Below, piece after piece: positions 7,504 through 15,893 of a stretch of 48,071 nt of DNA. The DNA is from an uncultured Lentisphaerota bacterium (GTDB lineage Bacteria > Verrucomicrobiota > Kiritimatiellia > RFP12 > UBA1067): contig ONRL01000039.1 of NCBI GenBank assembly GCA_900320225.1, forward strand, positions 1-48,071. Direction: 5' to 3'. The notes under the pieces were generated by a model. It was not told where the DNA came from and ran no database searches. It saw only the letters and a list, made by a program, of their open reading frames with translations. A program made the translations under genes and the position numbers. Numbering within the stretch: position 1 is the stretch's first letter; each line of letters starts with the position of its first letter.

Positions 7504-7534
7504 AGTTTACCAAATCGGCCGGATGGTGTAAAAT
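7504..7534. promoter_or_regulatory. Face-to-face overlapping divergent promoters, L,D-transpeptidase / metY
   Basis: Leftward: TTTACA (7532-7527), 17 bp, TAAACT (7509-7504), then 7 nt to the GTG of the L,D-transpeptidase. Rightward: TTTACC (7506-7511), 17 bp, TAAAAT (7529-7534), then metY about 40 nt further on. Each promoter's -10 overlaps the other's -35, so only one polymerase can occupy the region at a time. Confidence 0.6.
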
Positions 7535-7573
7535 TCGCATTTCAATTTTTTCGAAAAGAAGGAGAACTGAGAA

Positions 7574-8848
7574 ATGACAGTCGATACGTTGTGCGTCCAG
7601 GGCGGTTGGCAGCCCAAGAGGGGCGAGCCGCGGCAGGTGCCGGTGTACTCCAGCACCACGTTCCGTTACGAGACGTCGGAGCAGATGGCGGACCTCTTCG
7701 ACCTGAAGGCGCCGGGCTACTTCTACACGCGCCTCGCGAACCCCACGAACGACGCCGTGGCGAAGAAGATCGCCGCGCTCGAGGGAGGCGTGGCCGCGAT
7801 TCTCACGAGTTCGGGGCAGGCCGCGTCGACCTTCGCGATCCTGAACCTCTGCCAGGCGGGCGACCACGTGGTCTCCAGCGCGCAGATCTACGGCGGCACG
7901 TTCAACCTCTTCGCCGTCTCGCTGAAGAAGCTCGGCATCGAGTTCACGTTCGTCGATCCCAACGCCTCCCCGGCCGAGATCGCGAAGGCGTTCCGCCCCA
8001 ACACGAAGTGCGTGTTCGGCGAGACGGTGGCGAACCCCTCGGGCGTGGTTCTCGACATCGCGAAGTTCGCGAAGGTCGCGCACAAGTTCGGCGTGCCGCT
8101 CATCGTGGACAACACGTTCCCCACGCCCGTCCTCTGCCGTCCGTTCGAGTTCGGCGCGGACATCGTGACGCACGCCACGACGAAGTACATGGACGGCCAC
8201 TCCTCGCAGGTGGGCGGCTGCGTGGTGGACAGCGGCAACTTCGACTGGTCGAAGTACCCCGAGCGCTTCGCGGGCCTCGTCGCCCCCGACGAGTCCTACC
8301 ACGGCCTCTCCTACGTGAAGGCGTTCGGCAAGCTGGCGTACATCGTGAAGGCGACGGCGCACCTCATGCGCGACTTCGGGTCCATCCCCTCGCCGTTCAA
8401 CGCTTTCCTCCTGAACCTCGGCCTCGAGAGCCTGCACGTGCGCATCCGCCGCCACGCGGAGAGCGCGCTGACGATCGCGAAGTGGCTACGGAAGCAGCCG
8501 AAGGTGGCGTGGGTCAACTTCGCCGGCCTTTCCGACTCGCCGTACCACAAACTCGTGAAGAAGCAGTTCAAGGGCCCCAGTCCCTGCGGCGTGATGACGT
8601 TCGGCATCAAGGGCGGGCGCGCGAAGTCCATCAAGTTCATGGATTCGCTCAAGGTGATCGGCATCGTCACGCACGTGGCCGACGCCTGGAGCTGCGTGCT
8701 GCACCCCGCCTCGCACACGCACCGCCAGCTCACGGACGCGCAGCTGAAGGCCGCCGGCATCCCGCCGGACCTCATCCGCTTCTCCGTGGGCCTCGAGGAC
8801 CCGCAGGACCTCATCGCCGACCTCAAGCAGGCCCTCGCGAAGATCTAA
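7574..8848 (+). CDS. metY: O-acetylhomoserine sulfhydrylase (Cys/Met metabolism PLP enzyme)
   Basis: PLP-dependent enzyme that makes homocysteine from an acylhomoserine and sulfide. Visible family features are TLCVQGGWQPKRGEPRQVPVY at the N-terminus, YTRLANPTND, the SSGQAA cofactor-phosphate loop, the PLP lysine in HATTKYMDGHS and the MetY-type HPASHTHRQL near the C-terminus, which favours MetY over cystathionine gamma-synthase. The length of 424 residues suits the family. An AAGGAGAA site lies upstream. Neighbours give no pathway link beyond the shared divergent promoter with the L,D-transpeptidase. Confidence 0.88.
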   Translation: MTVDTLCVQGGWQPKRGEPRQVPVYSSTTFRYETSEQMADLFDLKAPGYFYTRLANPTNDAVAKKIAALEGGVAAILTSSGQAASTFAILNLCQAGDHVVSSAQIYGGTFNLFAVSLKKLGIEFTFVDPNASPAEIAKAFRPNTKCVFGETVANPSGVVLDIAKFAKVAHKFGVPLIVDNTFPTPVLCRPFEFGADIVTHATTKYMDGHSSQVGGCVVDSGNFDWSKYPERFAGLVAPDESYHGLSYVKAFGKLAYIVKATAHLMRDFGSIPSPFNAFLLNLGLESLHVRIRRHAESALTIAKWLRKQPKVAWVNFAGLSDSPYHKLVKKQFKGPSPCGVMTFGIKGGRAKSIKFMDSLKVIGIVTHVADAWSCVLHPASHTHRQLTDAQLKAAGIPPDLIRFSVGLEDPQDLIADLKQALAKI

Positions 8849-8862
8849 TCGGCGTGTCCAAA

Positions 8863-8910
8863 TGACACAGTTGTGCACAATTGACACAATCGACGACGAA
8901 TCGCAAATCT
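8863..8910 (+). promoter_or_regulatory. Candidate operator/promoter of grpE-dnaJ
   Basis: Two direct TGACACA repeats (8863-8869 and 8882-8888, 19 bp apart) flank a perfect 10-bp palindrome TTGTGCACAA (8871-8880). The second repeat overlaps a TTGACA -35 (8881-8886) with a weak -10 candidate, CAAATC or AAATCT, 17-18 bp on. This is not the classical CIRCE sequence, so heat-shock control here may use another regulator; that is an inference. Confidence 0.4.
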
Positions 8911-8981
8911 AAATTCCCTCTTTGGGCCACTGGCAAGGATTCTGCTACATGTTTGGTTTTGGAAGGAAGAAAAGGCGTACA

Positions 8982-9644
8982 ATGAACGAAGAAGAAGAGA
9001 AGAAGGGCTCTGAGGCCGAGGAGAAGGCTTCTGCCGAGCCGTCGCCAGAGGCAGCGGCTGCCGAGGCGGAGACGGAGCAGGAAGCGGCGTCTGCCGACGC
9101 GGCGGACAAGCCGGAGGAGACCAACGCCGAAGCGGCGGGTGCCGAAGGGAAGCCGGAAGAGGCGGAGTCCGCTCCTGAAGAGAAAGCGGAGGAGCCGCCG
9201 GCCGAGCCGGACTGGAAAGACCGGTACGCGCGCTTGCTTGCGGACTTCGACAACTATCGCAAGCGCGTGGCGCGCGACCGCGAGGAGCTTGCGCAGTTCG
9301 CCGCGAAGGACATCCTCAAGGACCTCTTGCCCACCGTGGACAACCTCGCCCTTGCCCTTGAAAAGGCCGAGAACAAGGAAGACCCCTTCGTGCAGGGCGT
9401 GAAGCTCGCCTACGACGGTTTCCTCAAGGCGCTTGCCGACCATGGCGCCACGCCGCTCGACTCCGTCGGCGAGCCGTTCGACACCAACTTCCACGACGCG
9501 CTTGCGCAGCTGCCCTCGACCGACGTGGCGGAAGGAATCGTGATGAACGAAGTGAAACGTGGTTGGCTGCTCCACGGCAAGCTCCTGCGTCCCGCGCAGG
9601 TGGTGGTTTCCAGCGGCGCGCCGGCGCAACCGGCGGAGGCGTGA
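8982..9644 (+). CDS. grpE: GrpE, nucleotide exchange factor of DnaK
   Basis: Co-chaperone that releases ADP from DnaK. A long, acidic, alanine-rich N-terminal tail ([15 protein letters not shown]... to about residue 75) precedes the conserved GrpE core: [19 protein letters not shown], then [20 protein letters not shown] and the C-terminal beta part [23 protein letters not shown]. The start at 8982 is preferred, with AGG a few bases upstream; an in-frame ATG at 8949 would add MFGFGRKKRRT. The stop codon is 1 nt before dnaJ, so the pair is one operon. dnaK itself is not in the window. Confidence 0.92.
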   Translation: MNEEEEKKGSEAEEKASAEPSPEAAAAEAETEQEAASADAADKPEETNAEAAGAEGKPEEAESAPEEKAEEPPAEPDWKDRYARLLADFDNYRKRVARDREELAQFAAKDILKDLLPTVDNLALALEKAENKEDPFVQGVKLAYDGFLKALADHGATPLDSVGEPFDTNFHDALAQLPSTDVAEGIVMNEVKRGWLLHGKLLRPAQVVVSSGAPAQPAEA

Positions 9645-9645
9645 G

Positions 9646-10842
9646 ATGGCCGAAAAACGCGACTACTACGAGGTCCTGGGCGTTTCCAAGACGGCGAGCG
9701 CGGACGAGATCAAGAGCGCGTACCGCAAGCTCGCGATGAAGTGGCATCCGGACCGCAACCCCGATAACCCCGAGGCGAAGTCAAAGTTCCAAGAGGCGTC
9801 CGAGGCGTACGAGGTGCTGTCCAACCCCGAGAAGCGCCAGCGGTACGACCAGTTCGGACACCAGGGCGTGAACTTCGGCCCCGGCGGATTCGACTTCGGC
9901 CGCGACTTCTCGCATTTCCAGGACGTGGACCTGAACGACATCCTCGGCGCGTTCTTCGGCGGCGGGGGCGGCGGCTTCAGCGGCTTCGGAGATTTCTTCG
10001 GCGGCGGTCGGCGCCGTCGCGCCGCCGATCCCAACGGACCGCAGCCCGGCGCGGACATGACGATGGAGATGGAGATCGACTTCGAGGAAGCCGTCTTTGG
10101 CAGCGAGCGCACGATGAACCTCACCGTGCCCGACCAGTGTCCCGACTGCCACGGCACGGGCGCGGCGAGCGGTTCGAAACGCATCACGTGCCCGACCTGC
10201 CACGGACGCGGCGCGGTGATCGGCGGCGGCGGGTTCTTCCAGATTCGCCAGACGTGTCCGAAATGCGGCGGCAGCGGAACGGTCGTGGAGAACCCCTGCC
10301 GGACGTGCAGCGGTTCCGGACAGGTTCGCATGCCCCGCACGATCACGCTGCGCATCCCCAAGGGCGTGGACACCGGTTCGCGTCTGCGCCTTTCCGGCAA
10401 GGGCGCGGGCGGCCTGCGCGGCGGCGCGCCGGGTGACCTCTACGTGGTCCTCAGCGTGCGCGACAGCGACATCTTCGAGCGGGACGACACGGACCTCTAC
10501 GTGACGGTGCCGGTCTCGCCCGTCCTGGCGGCCATCGGCGGCAGCGTGGACATCCCCACGCCCGAAGGCGTCGCCACGGTGAGCCTGCCTGCCGGCACGC
10601 CGAACGGCAAGCAGCTGCGTCTGCGCGGAAAGGGCATGCCCGACCTGCGCGGCGGCCCTGTCGGCGACCTCGTCGCGCGCATTGTCTTCGAGGTGCCCAC
10701 GCGCCTCACGGGCAAGCAGCGCGGCATGCTTGAAGATCTCGCCAAGTCCCTCGACGGGAGCAATTTCCCCGAGGCCCGCGCGTTTGACGACCGGCTCAAG
10801 ACTTTCTACAATCGCCGCGACAAACTTCAGAAGAAGGGGTAG
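9646..10842 (+). CDS. dnaJ: Chaperone DnaJ (class A)
   Basis: Hsp40 that delivers substrates to DnaK and stimulates its ATPase. The J domain (residues 1-70) contains [10 protein letters not shown] with the HPD triad. A Gly/Phe-rich linker follows ([17 protein letters not shown]). The four zinc-finger repeats [24 protein letters not shown] and CRTCSGSG identify a class A DnaJ. The C-terminal substrate domains are complete ([20 protein letters not shown] ... [13 protein letters not shown]). The ATG at 9646 directly follows grpE, and purN follows within 6 nt. Confidence 0.97.
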   Translation: MAEKRDYYEVLGVSKTASADEIKSAYRKLAMKWHPDRNPDNPEAKSKFQEASEAYEVLSNPEKRQRYDQFGHQGVNFGPGGFDFGRDFSHFQDVDLNDILGAFFGGGGGGFSGFGDFFGGGRRRRAADPNGPQPGADMTMEMEIDFEEAVFGSERTMNLTVPDQCPDCHGTGAASGSKRITCPTCHGRGAVIGGGGFFQIRQTCPKCGGSGTVVENPCRTCSGSGQVRMPRTITLRIPKGVDTGSRLRLSGKGAGGLRGGAPGDLYVVLSVRDSDIFERDDTDLYVTVPVSPVLAAIGGSVDIPTPEGVATVSLPAGTPNGKQLRLRGKGMPDLRGGPVGDLVARIVFEVPTRLTGKQRGMLEDLAKSLDGSNFPEARAFDDRLKTFYNRRDKLQKKG

Positions 10843-10847
10843 TGTCC

Positions 10848-11501
10848 ATGCAAAAACTGAAACTGGGCGTCCTGGGTTCGGGCGCGGGCTCGAACATGCA
10901 GTCGATCGTCGACGCGATCGACAAGGGCGAGCTGGATGCCGAAATCCGCCTCGTGCTGGCCGACGTGCCGGACGCGAAGATCCTCGACCGCGCGCGGCGG
11001 CACGGCATCCCGTGCCAGTACCTCGACTGCGCGCCGTGGAAGACGAAACTGGAAGGACCCGCCGAGGACCGGTGCATCCAGCTCCTGAAGGACGCGGGGT
11101 GCGACGTCGTGGTGCTCGCCGGTTTCATGCGCATCGTGAAGCCGAAGCTGCTCGCCGCGTTCCCGATGCGCGTCCTCAACATCCACCCCGCGCTTCTGCC
11201 GGCCTTCCCCGGCGTCCACAGCTGGACGCAGGCGCTCGACTACGGCTGCAAGGTGGCGGGCGTGACCGTGCATTTCGTCGACGCCGGCACGGACTCCGGC
11301 CCGATCATCGTGCAGAAGTGCGTGCCCGTCCTCGAGGACGACACGCCCGAGTCGCTCCACGCGCGCATCCAGGTGCAGGAGCATCTCGCGTTCCCGGAGG
11401 CGCTTCGCCTCCTCGCGGCCGGCCGCCTCTCCGTCGAGGGCCGCCGCGTGCGCATCGCCCCGGGAGGGACGCGCTCCTGCGCGTCCGAAACCACTACTTG
11501 A
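10848..11501 (+). CDS. purN: Phosphoribosylglycinamide formyltransferase
   Basis: Purine-pathway enzyme that formylates GAR using 10-formyl-THF. The fold start LGVLGSGAGSNMQSI, the cofactor/active-site segment VVLAGFMRIV, the NIHPALLPAFPGVHSW catalytic Asn/His motif and the aspartate in GVTVHFVDAGTDSGPII are visible. The start ATG at 10848 is chosen for its spacing from AGAAGGGG; a GTG at 10842 would overlap the dnaJ stop. The last 13 residues, PGGTRSCASETTT, are not family sequence. They come from a palindromic repeat copy at 11461-11489 that has replaced or extended the natural C-terminus after EGRRVRIA. Confidence 0.93.
   Translation: MQKLKLGVLGSGAGSNMQSIVDAIDKGELDAEIRLVLADVPDAKILDRARRHGIPCQYLDCAPWKTKLEGPAEDRCIQLLKDAGCDVVVLAGFMRIVKPKLLAAFPMRVLNIHPALLPAFPGVHSWTQALDYGCKVAGVTVHFVDAGTDSGPIIVQKCVPVLEDDTPESLHARIQVQEHLAFPEALRLLAAGRLSVEGRRVRIAPGGTRSCASETTT
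11461..11489 (+). repeat. Palindromic repeat module at the 3' end of purN
   Basis: A 29-nt match to the copy inside rsmA (3877-3905, inverted). CGGGAGG leads into a stem GGACGCGC/GCGCGTCC with loop TCCT. It is translated in the same frame as in rsmA, as G-G-T-R-S-C-A-S-E, and the purN stop codon comes 12 nt after its end. Confidence 0.85.
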
Positions 11502-11510
11502 GACCGCATC

Positions 11511-14039
11511 ATGAAGCATGCCCTTTTCTCCGCCGCCGCCGTCCTCGCCGCCGCGTCCGCCCTCGCGGGCGGCGGCTGGGTGAAGTACCCGGGCAACCCC
11601 GTGATGGGGAGCCCCGAGCTCGGCACGTGCTTCGACCTGAACGTGGTGCCGTGGGGTCCCGCGAAGTACAACAACTACTTCTCCTGGCGTCCGCAGAGTT
11701 GCATTGCGTTTTCGCGGAGCGAGGACGGCATCCACTGGACGCCGCCCGTGAAGTGCCTGGAGGTAGACGAGACGTCCGGCTGGGAGGACAACATCAACCG
11801 CGCGTCCGTGTGGTTCAAGGACGGCGTCTACCACATGTGGTACACGGGCCAGGCGCGCGGCTACTCGAAGATCGGCTACGCCACCTCGCGCGACGGCATC
11901 CGCTTCACGCGCGTCTCGCGGATGCCGGTGCTGATCCCGGAGCGTCCGCACGAGGGGTTTTCCGTGATGAACCCCTACGTACGCTGGGACGACGCGCGCG
12001 GCGTGTGGCGGATGTGGTACGCGAGCGGCGAGACGTACGAGCCGAACGTGCTGTGCTACGCCGAGTCGAAGGACGGACTCGTCTGGGAGAAGTCGCCCCT
12101 CAACCCCATCTTCGTGAAGGGGAGCGGCTGGGAGAAGGACCGCATCGGCGGCTGCGAGGTGCATCCGCTTCCGGACGGGAGCTGGGCGATGTTCTACATC
12201 GGCTATTCGGACATCCACACGGCGCGGATTGGCTGCGCCGTGTCGCCGGACGGCATCACGCAGTGGAAGCGCCTCGCGGCGAACCCGCTCGTGGAGCCGA
12301 CGCCCGGCGCGTGGGACTCCGCGGCCGTCTACAAGCCGTCCGTCGTGCGCGACGAGGCGAACGACCGCTGGCTCCTCTGGTACAACGGCCGCACGGGCGG
12401 ACGCGAGTACATCGGCCTCGTCGAGCACAAGGGCCTCGACCTCGGGCCGACGGAGCGTCCCGCCGCGTGCGTGCTGAAGGAAGAGCTCGTGCGCCGCCGC
12501 TTCGACCGCTTCAACCTCGACGACGAGGAACTGTACACGAACGCCTTCCCCAACAGGGCGGCGCTCTGGTCGATCGGCCGGGAGATCCCGCTCTTCGAGT
12601 GTCCCGACGAGGACATCGAGCGGACGTACTACTTCCGCTGGTGGACGTACCGCAAGCACCTGCGCCGCACGAAGGACGGCGGCTGGGCGGTGAGCGAGTT
12701 CCTGCCGGACGTCGGCTGGGCGGGCGCGGACAACACGATCGCGTGTCCCTTCGGCCACCACGTGCGCGAAGGGCGCTGGCTGCGCAACCGCACGTATGTG
12801 GACGGCTACATCGCGCACATGCTCGCGAAGGGGAACATCAGCGGTCCGCGCGCCTATGCCAACTGGCCGGCGTGGAGCGCGTGGGAGCGCGCGAAGGTGA
12901 CGGGCGACTTCGCCTTCCCGCGCAAGCACCTCGCGGAGTTCGCGCAGAACTGGGAGACGTGGGCGAAGGGCTGGACCGTGACCGGGCTCAGCCTGAAGGA
13001 CGTGGAGAACAAGCAGGGCGCGAAGGGCGTGCCGATCAAGACCGGGTTCCGCGAGGACCGCGGGCTCTTCGACTACGCGGGCGACCGCGAGGGGAGCGAG
13101 TTCGCGCTCTCGAGCGACGGGGCGCGCCCGATGGTGAACGCCGCGATGTGGGCGGAGGCGACGGCGATCGCCGCGCTCGCGCGCGCGTCGGGCGACGCCG
13201 CGCTTGCGGAAAAGTTCGCGTCGCGCGCACGCGTGCTTGAAAAGAACATCAAGGAGCGCCTCTGGAACGCGAAGAAGTCGTTCTTCTGCGCGCGGTCGGT
13301 CAAGGGCGAGCTGGACGACGTGTGCGAACTGCACGGCTACGCGCCGTTCTACTTCGGGATGCCGCTTGGCGCCGCATACGCCGCCGCGTGGAAGCCGCTC
13401 ATGAAGGAGACGGGCTTCTCGGCGCCGAAGGGACTCACGTTCCCGGCGCGCGACACGCCCGGGTTCGACGTGTCCTACGACCTCTCGCGGCACGAGTGCC
13501 TCTGGAACGGCCCGAGCTGGCCGTACGCGACGTCCGTCGCGCTCACCGCGCTTTACGAGACGCTGCAGGGGGCGGACGCGTCCGTGCTCCCGGTGAACGC
13601 CGAGGACTTCGCCGCGCTCGTGAAGCAGTATGCGGCACAGCAGGTGCGCACGCTGCCGGACGGGCGGAAGGTGCCGTGGATCGACGAGAACCTGCACCCG
13701 TTCACGGGCGAGTGGCTGGCACGGAAGATCCTGATCGACTGGGAGGCGAAGGGCATCCGCAAGTGCCGTCCGCGCGAGCGCGGCAAGGACTACAACCACT
13801 CGACGTTCTGCGACCTTGTGATCGCGGGCCTCTGCGGCATCGTGCCGCAGGCGGACGGCGCAGTCGTGGTGAAGCCGCTCGCGCCGGCGGCGTGGGACTG
13901 GTGGTGCGTGGACGGCGTGCGCTACCACGGGCATGACCTCACCGTGCTCTTCGACCGCGACGGCACGCGCTACGGGCGCGGGAAGGGTCTCGTGGTGCTC
14001 CAAGATGGTAAGCCGTGCAAGCCGGTGGGGCGTCCCTAA
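11511..14039 (+). CDS. Secreted two-domain glycoside hydrolase: beta-propeller plus (alpha/alpha)6 domain
   Basis: Signal peptide MKHALFSAAAVLAAASALAGG. Residues of about 20-330 form a five-bladed propeller of the GH43/GH130/GH32 type, with blade motifs such as GVYHMWYTGQARGYSKIGYA, WRMWYASGETYEPN, WAMFYIGYSDIHTARIGCA and WLLWYNGRTGGREYIGL. The rest resembles the (alpha/alpha)6 mannosylglycerate-hydrolase-like/GH63 barrel: FALSSDGARPMVNAAMWAE, ERLWNAKKSFF, FYFGMPLG, ECLWNGPSWPYATSVALTAL and DYNHSTFCDLVIAGL. Putting two glycosidase folds in one 842-residue exported chain suggests stepwise trimming of one glycan. The substrate is unknown. A CstA transporter gene follows 51 nt downstream. Confidence 0.75.
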   Translation: MKHALFSAAAVLAAASALAGGGWVKYPGNPVMGSPELGTCFDLNVVPWGPAKYNNYFSWRPQSCIAFSRSEDGIHWTPPVKCLEVDETSGWEDNINRASVWFKDGVYHMWYTGQARGYSKIGYATSRDGIRFTRVSRMPVLIPERPHEGFSVMNPYVRWDDARGVWRMWYASGETYEPNVLCYAESKDGLVWEKSPLNPIFVKGSGWEKDRIGGCEVHPLPDGSWAMFYIGYSDIHTARIGCAVSPDGITQWKRLAANPLVEPTPGAWDSAAVYKPSVVRDEANDRWLLWYNGRTGGREYIGLVEHKGLDLGPTERPAACVLKEELVRRRFDRFNLDDEELYTNAFPNRAALWSIGREIPLFECPDEDIERTYYFRWWTYRKHLRRTKDGGWAVSEFLPDVGWAGADNTIACPFGHHVREGRWLRNRTYVDGYIAHMLAKGNISGPRAYANWPAWSAWERAKVTGDFAFPRKHLAEFAQNWETWAKGWTVTGLSLKDVENKQGAKGVPIKTGFREDRGLFDYAGDREGSEFALSSDGARPMVNAAMWAEATAIAALARASGDAALAEKFASRARVLEKNIKERLWNAKKSFFCARSVKGELDDVCELHGYAPFYFGMPLGAAYAAAWKPLMKETGFSAPKGLTFPARDTPGFDVSYDLSRHECLWNGPSWPYATSVALTALYETLQGADASVLPVNAEDFAALVKQYAAQQVRTLPDGRKVPWIDENLHPFTGEWLARKILIDWEAKGIRKCRPRERGKDYNHSTFCDLVIAGLCGIVPQADGAVVVKPLAPAAWDWWCVDGVRYHGHDLTVLFDRDGTRYGRGKGLVVLQDGKPCKPVGRP

Positions 14040-14040
14040 A

Positions 14041-14075
14041 AAGTTGTTTCAAGTTGTTAAAGTTGTTTTCAACTC
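14041..14075 (+). repeat. AAGTTGTT word repeat upstream of cstA
   Basis: Three imperfect copies of AAGTTGTT in 35 bp, with TTTCAACT at the end able to pair back with AAGTTG words. It fills most of the gap between the glycosidase and cstA. It has the same style as the TTAAGTGG word repeat at 21718. Confidence 0.5.
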
Positions 14076-14090
14076 AAAAGAAGGCTAATC

Positions 14091-15809
14091 ATGAACGGAT
14101 TGACATTGCTTCTCGGTGCGACGGCGCTGTTCCTCGTGGGCTACGCCGTGTATTCGAAGTTCCTCTCGCGCGTGCTGGGCATCGACCCGTCGCGTCCCAC
14201 GCCCGCGCACACGCGTCAGGACGGCTGCGACTACGTGCCCGCGCACCCGACGGTGCTGTTCGGCCACCACTTCGCGGCCATCGCGGGAGCGGGGCCGATC
14301 GTGGGGCCGGTGCTGGCGGCGGAGTTCGGATGGGCGTCGGTGACGCTCTGGATCGTCTTCGGATGCATTTTGATCGGCGCGGCGCACGACATGATCGCCC
14401 TGTTCCTCTCGGTGCGGCACGACGGCGAGTCGATCGGGTCGGTGATCGGGACGATCCTCGGCCGGCCGGGGAAGGTCCTCTTCCTCCTCTTCTCGTGGTC
14501 GGCGCTGATCCTCGTGGTGGCGGAGTTCAACCGGCAGATCGCGGGAACGTTCGTGGCGGACCCGGCGATCGCCACGGCGTCGCTCCTCTTCATCGGCGAG
14601 GCGATCCTCTTCGGACTCTGCGTGTACCGCTTCAAGATGCCCGTCCTTTGGGCGAGCCTCATCTTCGTGCCGCTCATGTTCGCGTTCGTGTGGATCGGCA
14701 ACGTGATCCCGTTCGACATCGTGAAGCTGCTCGGCATCACGCCCGAGACGGCGGGGATGGTGTGGATCTTGACGCTGCTCGTCTACTGCTTCTTCGCGTC
14801 CACGTGCCCCGTGTGGATCCTCCTCCAGCCGCGCGACTACCTCAACGCCTACCTCCTCTACGCGATGATGGCGCTCGGGTTCCTCGGCGTGTTCATCGCG
14901 CACCCGACGCTCAACATCGACGCGTTCGCGGGGTTCTCGGCGGTGGGCCGGAGCGGCGGGACGGACATGCTCTTCCCGTTCCTCTTCGTGACCGTCGCGT
15001 GCGGCGCCTGCTCGGGCTTCCACGCACTTGTCGCCTCCGGCACCACGGCGAAGCAGCTCTCGAGCGAGAAGTCGATCCGCCCGATCGCCTACGGCGGAAT
15101 GCTGCTGGAGGGCGTGCTCGCGATGATCGCCCTCATCGGCGTGGCGGGCACCTACCTCAACCAGGCGGACTACGTGGCGGCGGTGCAGGCGAAGGAACCG
15201 GTGCAGATGTTCGCGTCCACGATCGCGGGCTTCTGCGTGAAGCTGTTCACCGGGCTCGGGCTGGGCACCGAGACGGGGAAGCGGATCGCGGAGAGCTTCA
15301 TGCTGCTCTCCGTCTCGGCCTTCCTCATGACGACGGTTGACGCGGGGACGCGCCTCGCGCGGTTCAGCTGGCAGGAGCTCGTGTCGGCCTTCCGCGGCGG
15401 CGAGGAAAAAGAGGCCGCGACACGCGCGGCCAGTCCGGCCTACAAGGTCTGCCACAACATGTACGTGGGCACGTTCGTGGTGGTGGCCCTCGCGGCGGCG
15501 CTGCTGCTCGGCAACCCGAAGGCGGCGAAGCAGCTGTGGACGATCTTCGCGAGCGCGAACCAGCTCCTCGCGTCGCTCACGCTCCTGGCGGCGACGCTCT
15601 GGTTCATCAAGAACCGCAAGCCGTGCTGGATGACGGCCGTGCCGATGGTGCTCATGCTCGGCGTCTCGTCGTGGGCGCTCTCGGCGATTCTCCTGAAGGC
15701 ATGCCGCGGCGGGGCCTGGACGCTCGCGGCGGCGTCCGCCTTCCTCATCGCGGTCGCGGTGGCGCTCGTCTGCTTCGCGGTGAACAAGTTCTGCCGCCGC
15801 GAAAAATGA
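14091..15809 (+). CDS. cstA: CstA-family carbon starvation protein (peptide/pyruvate transporter)
   Basis: Polytopic inner-membrane transporter; characterised CstA and its paralogues import peptides or pyruvate. It shows the family start LFLVGYAVYSKFLSRVLGID, the HPTVLFGHHFAAIAGAGPIVGP signature, GAAHDMIALFLSVRHDGESIG and the late CGACSGFHALVASGTTAKQL loop. At 572 residues it is shorter than E. coli CstA (about 700) but within the shorter family class. At least a dozen hydrophobic segments are visible. It follows the glycosidase on the same strand. Confidence 0.9.
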   Translation: MNGLTLLLGATALFLVGYAVYSKFLSRVLGIDPSRPTPAHTRQDGCDYVPAHPTVLFGHHFAAIAGAGPIVGPVLAAEFGWASVTLWIVFGCILIGAAHDMIALFLSVRHDGESIGSVIGTILGRPGKVLFLLFSWSALILVVAEFNRQIAGTFVADPAIATASLLFIGEAILFGLCVYRFKMPVLWASLIFVPLMFAFVWIGNVIPFDIVKLLGITPETAGMVWILTLLVYCFFASTCPVWILLQPRDYLNAYLLYAMMALGFLGVFIAHPTLNIDAFAGFSAVGRSGGTDMLFPFLFVTVACGACSGFHALVASGTTAKQLSSEKSIRPIAYGGMLLEGVLAMIALIGVAGTYLNQADYVAAVQAKEPVQMFASTIAGFCVKLFTGLGLGTETGKRIAESFMLLSVSAFLMTTVDAGTRLARFSWQELVSAFRGGEEKEAATRAASPAYKVCHNMYVGTFVVVALAAALLLGNPKAAKQLWTIFASANQLLASLTLLAATLWFIKNRKPCWMTAVPMVLMLGVSSWALSAILLKACRGGAWTLAAASAFLIAVAVALVCFAVNKFCRREK

Positions 15810-15821
15810 CCGAACAGCATT

Positions 15822-15850
15822 TTGCGCAACGGACGTTTTTATGGTATGAT
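15822..15850 (+). promoter_or_regulatory. Promoter of the kinase-symporter-sugar operon
   Basis: TTGCGC (15822-15827), a 17-bp spacer, then TATGAT (15845-15850) with TGG before it. The kinase ATG is 44 nt beyond the -10, after GAAGGAACGAGAAAG. Confidence 0.65.
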
Positions 15851-15893
15851 ATGGGCAACCTTTTGAGGACAAGTTTCTGAAGGAACGAGAAAG

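Noticed and set aside
8871-8880. TTGTGCACAA as a DnaA box or replication origin
   Set aside because: It is a single site resembling TTATNCACA with a mismatch, lacks further boxes or an AT-rich unwinding region, and sits at a chaperone promoter.
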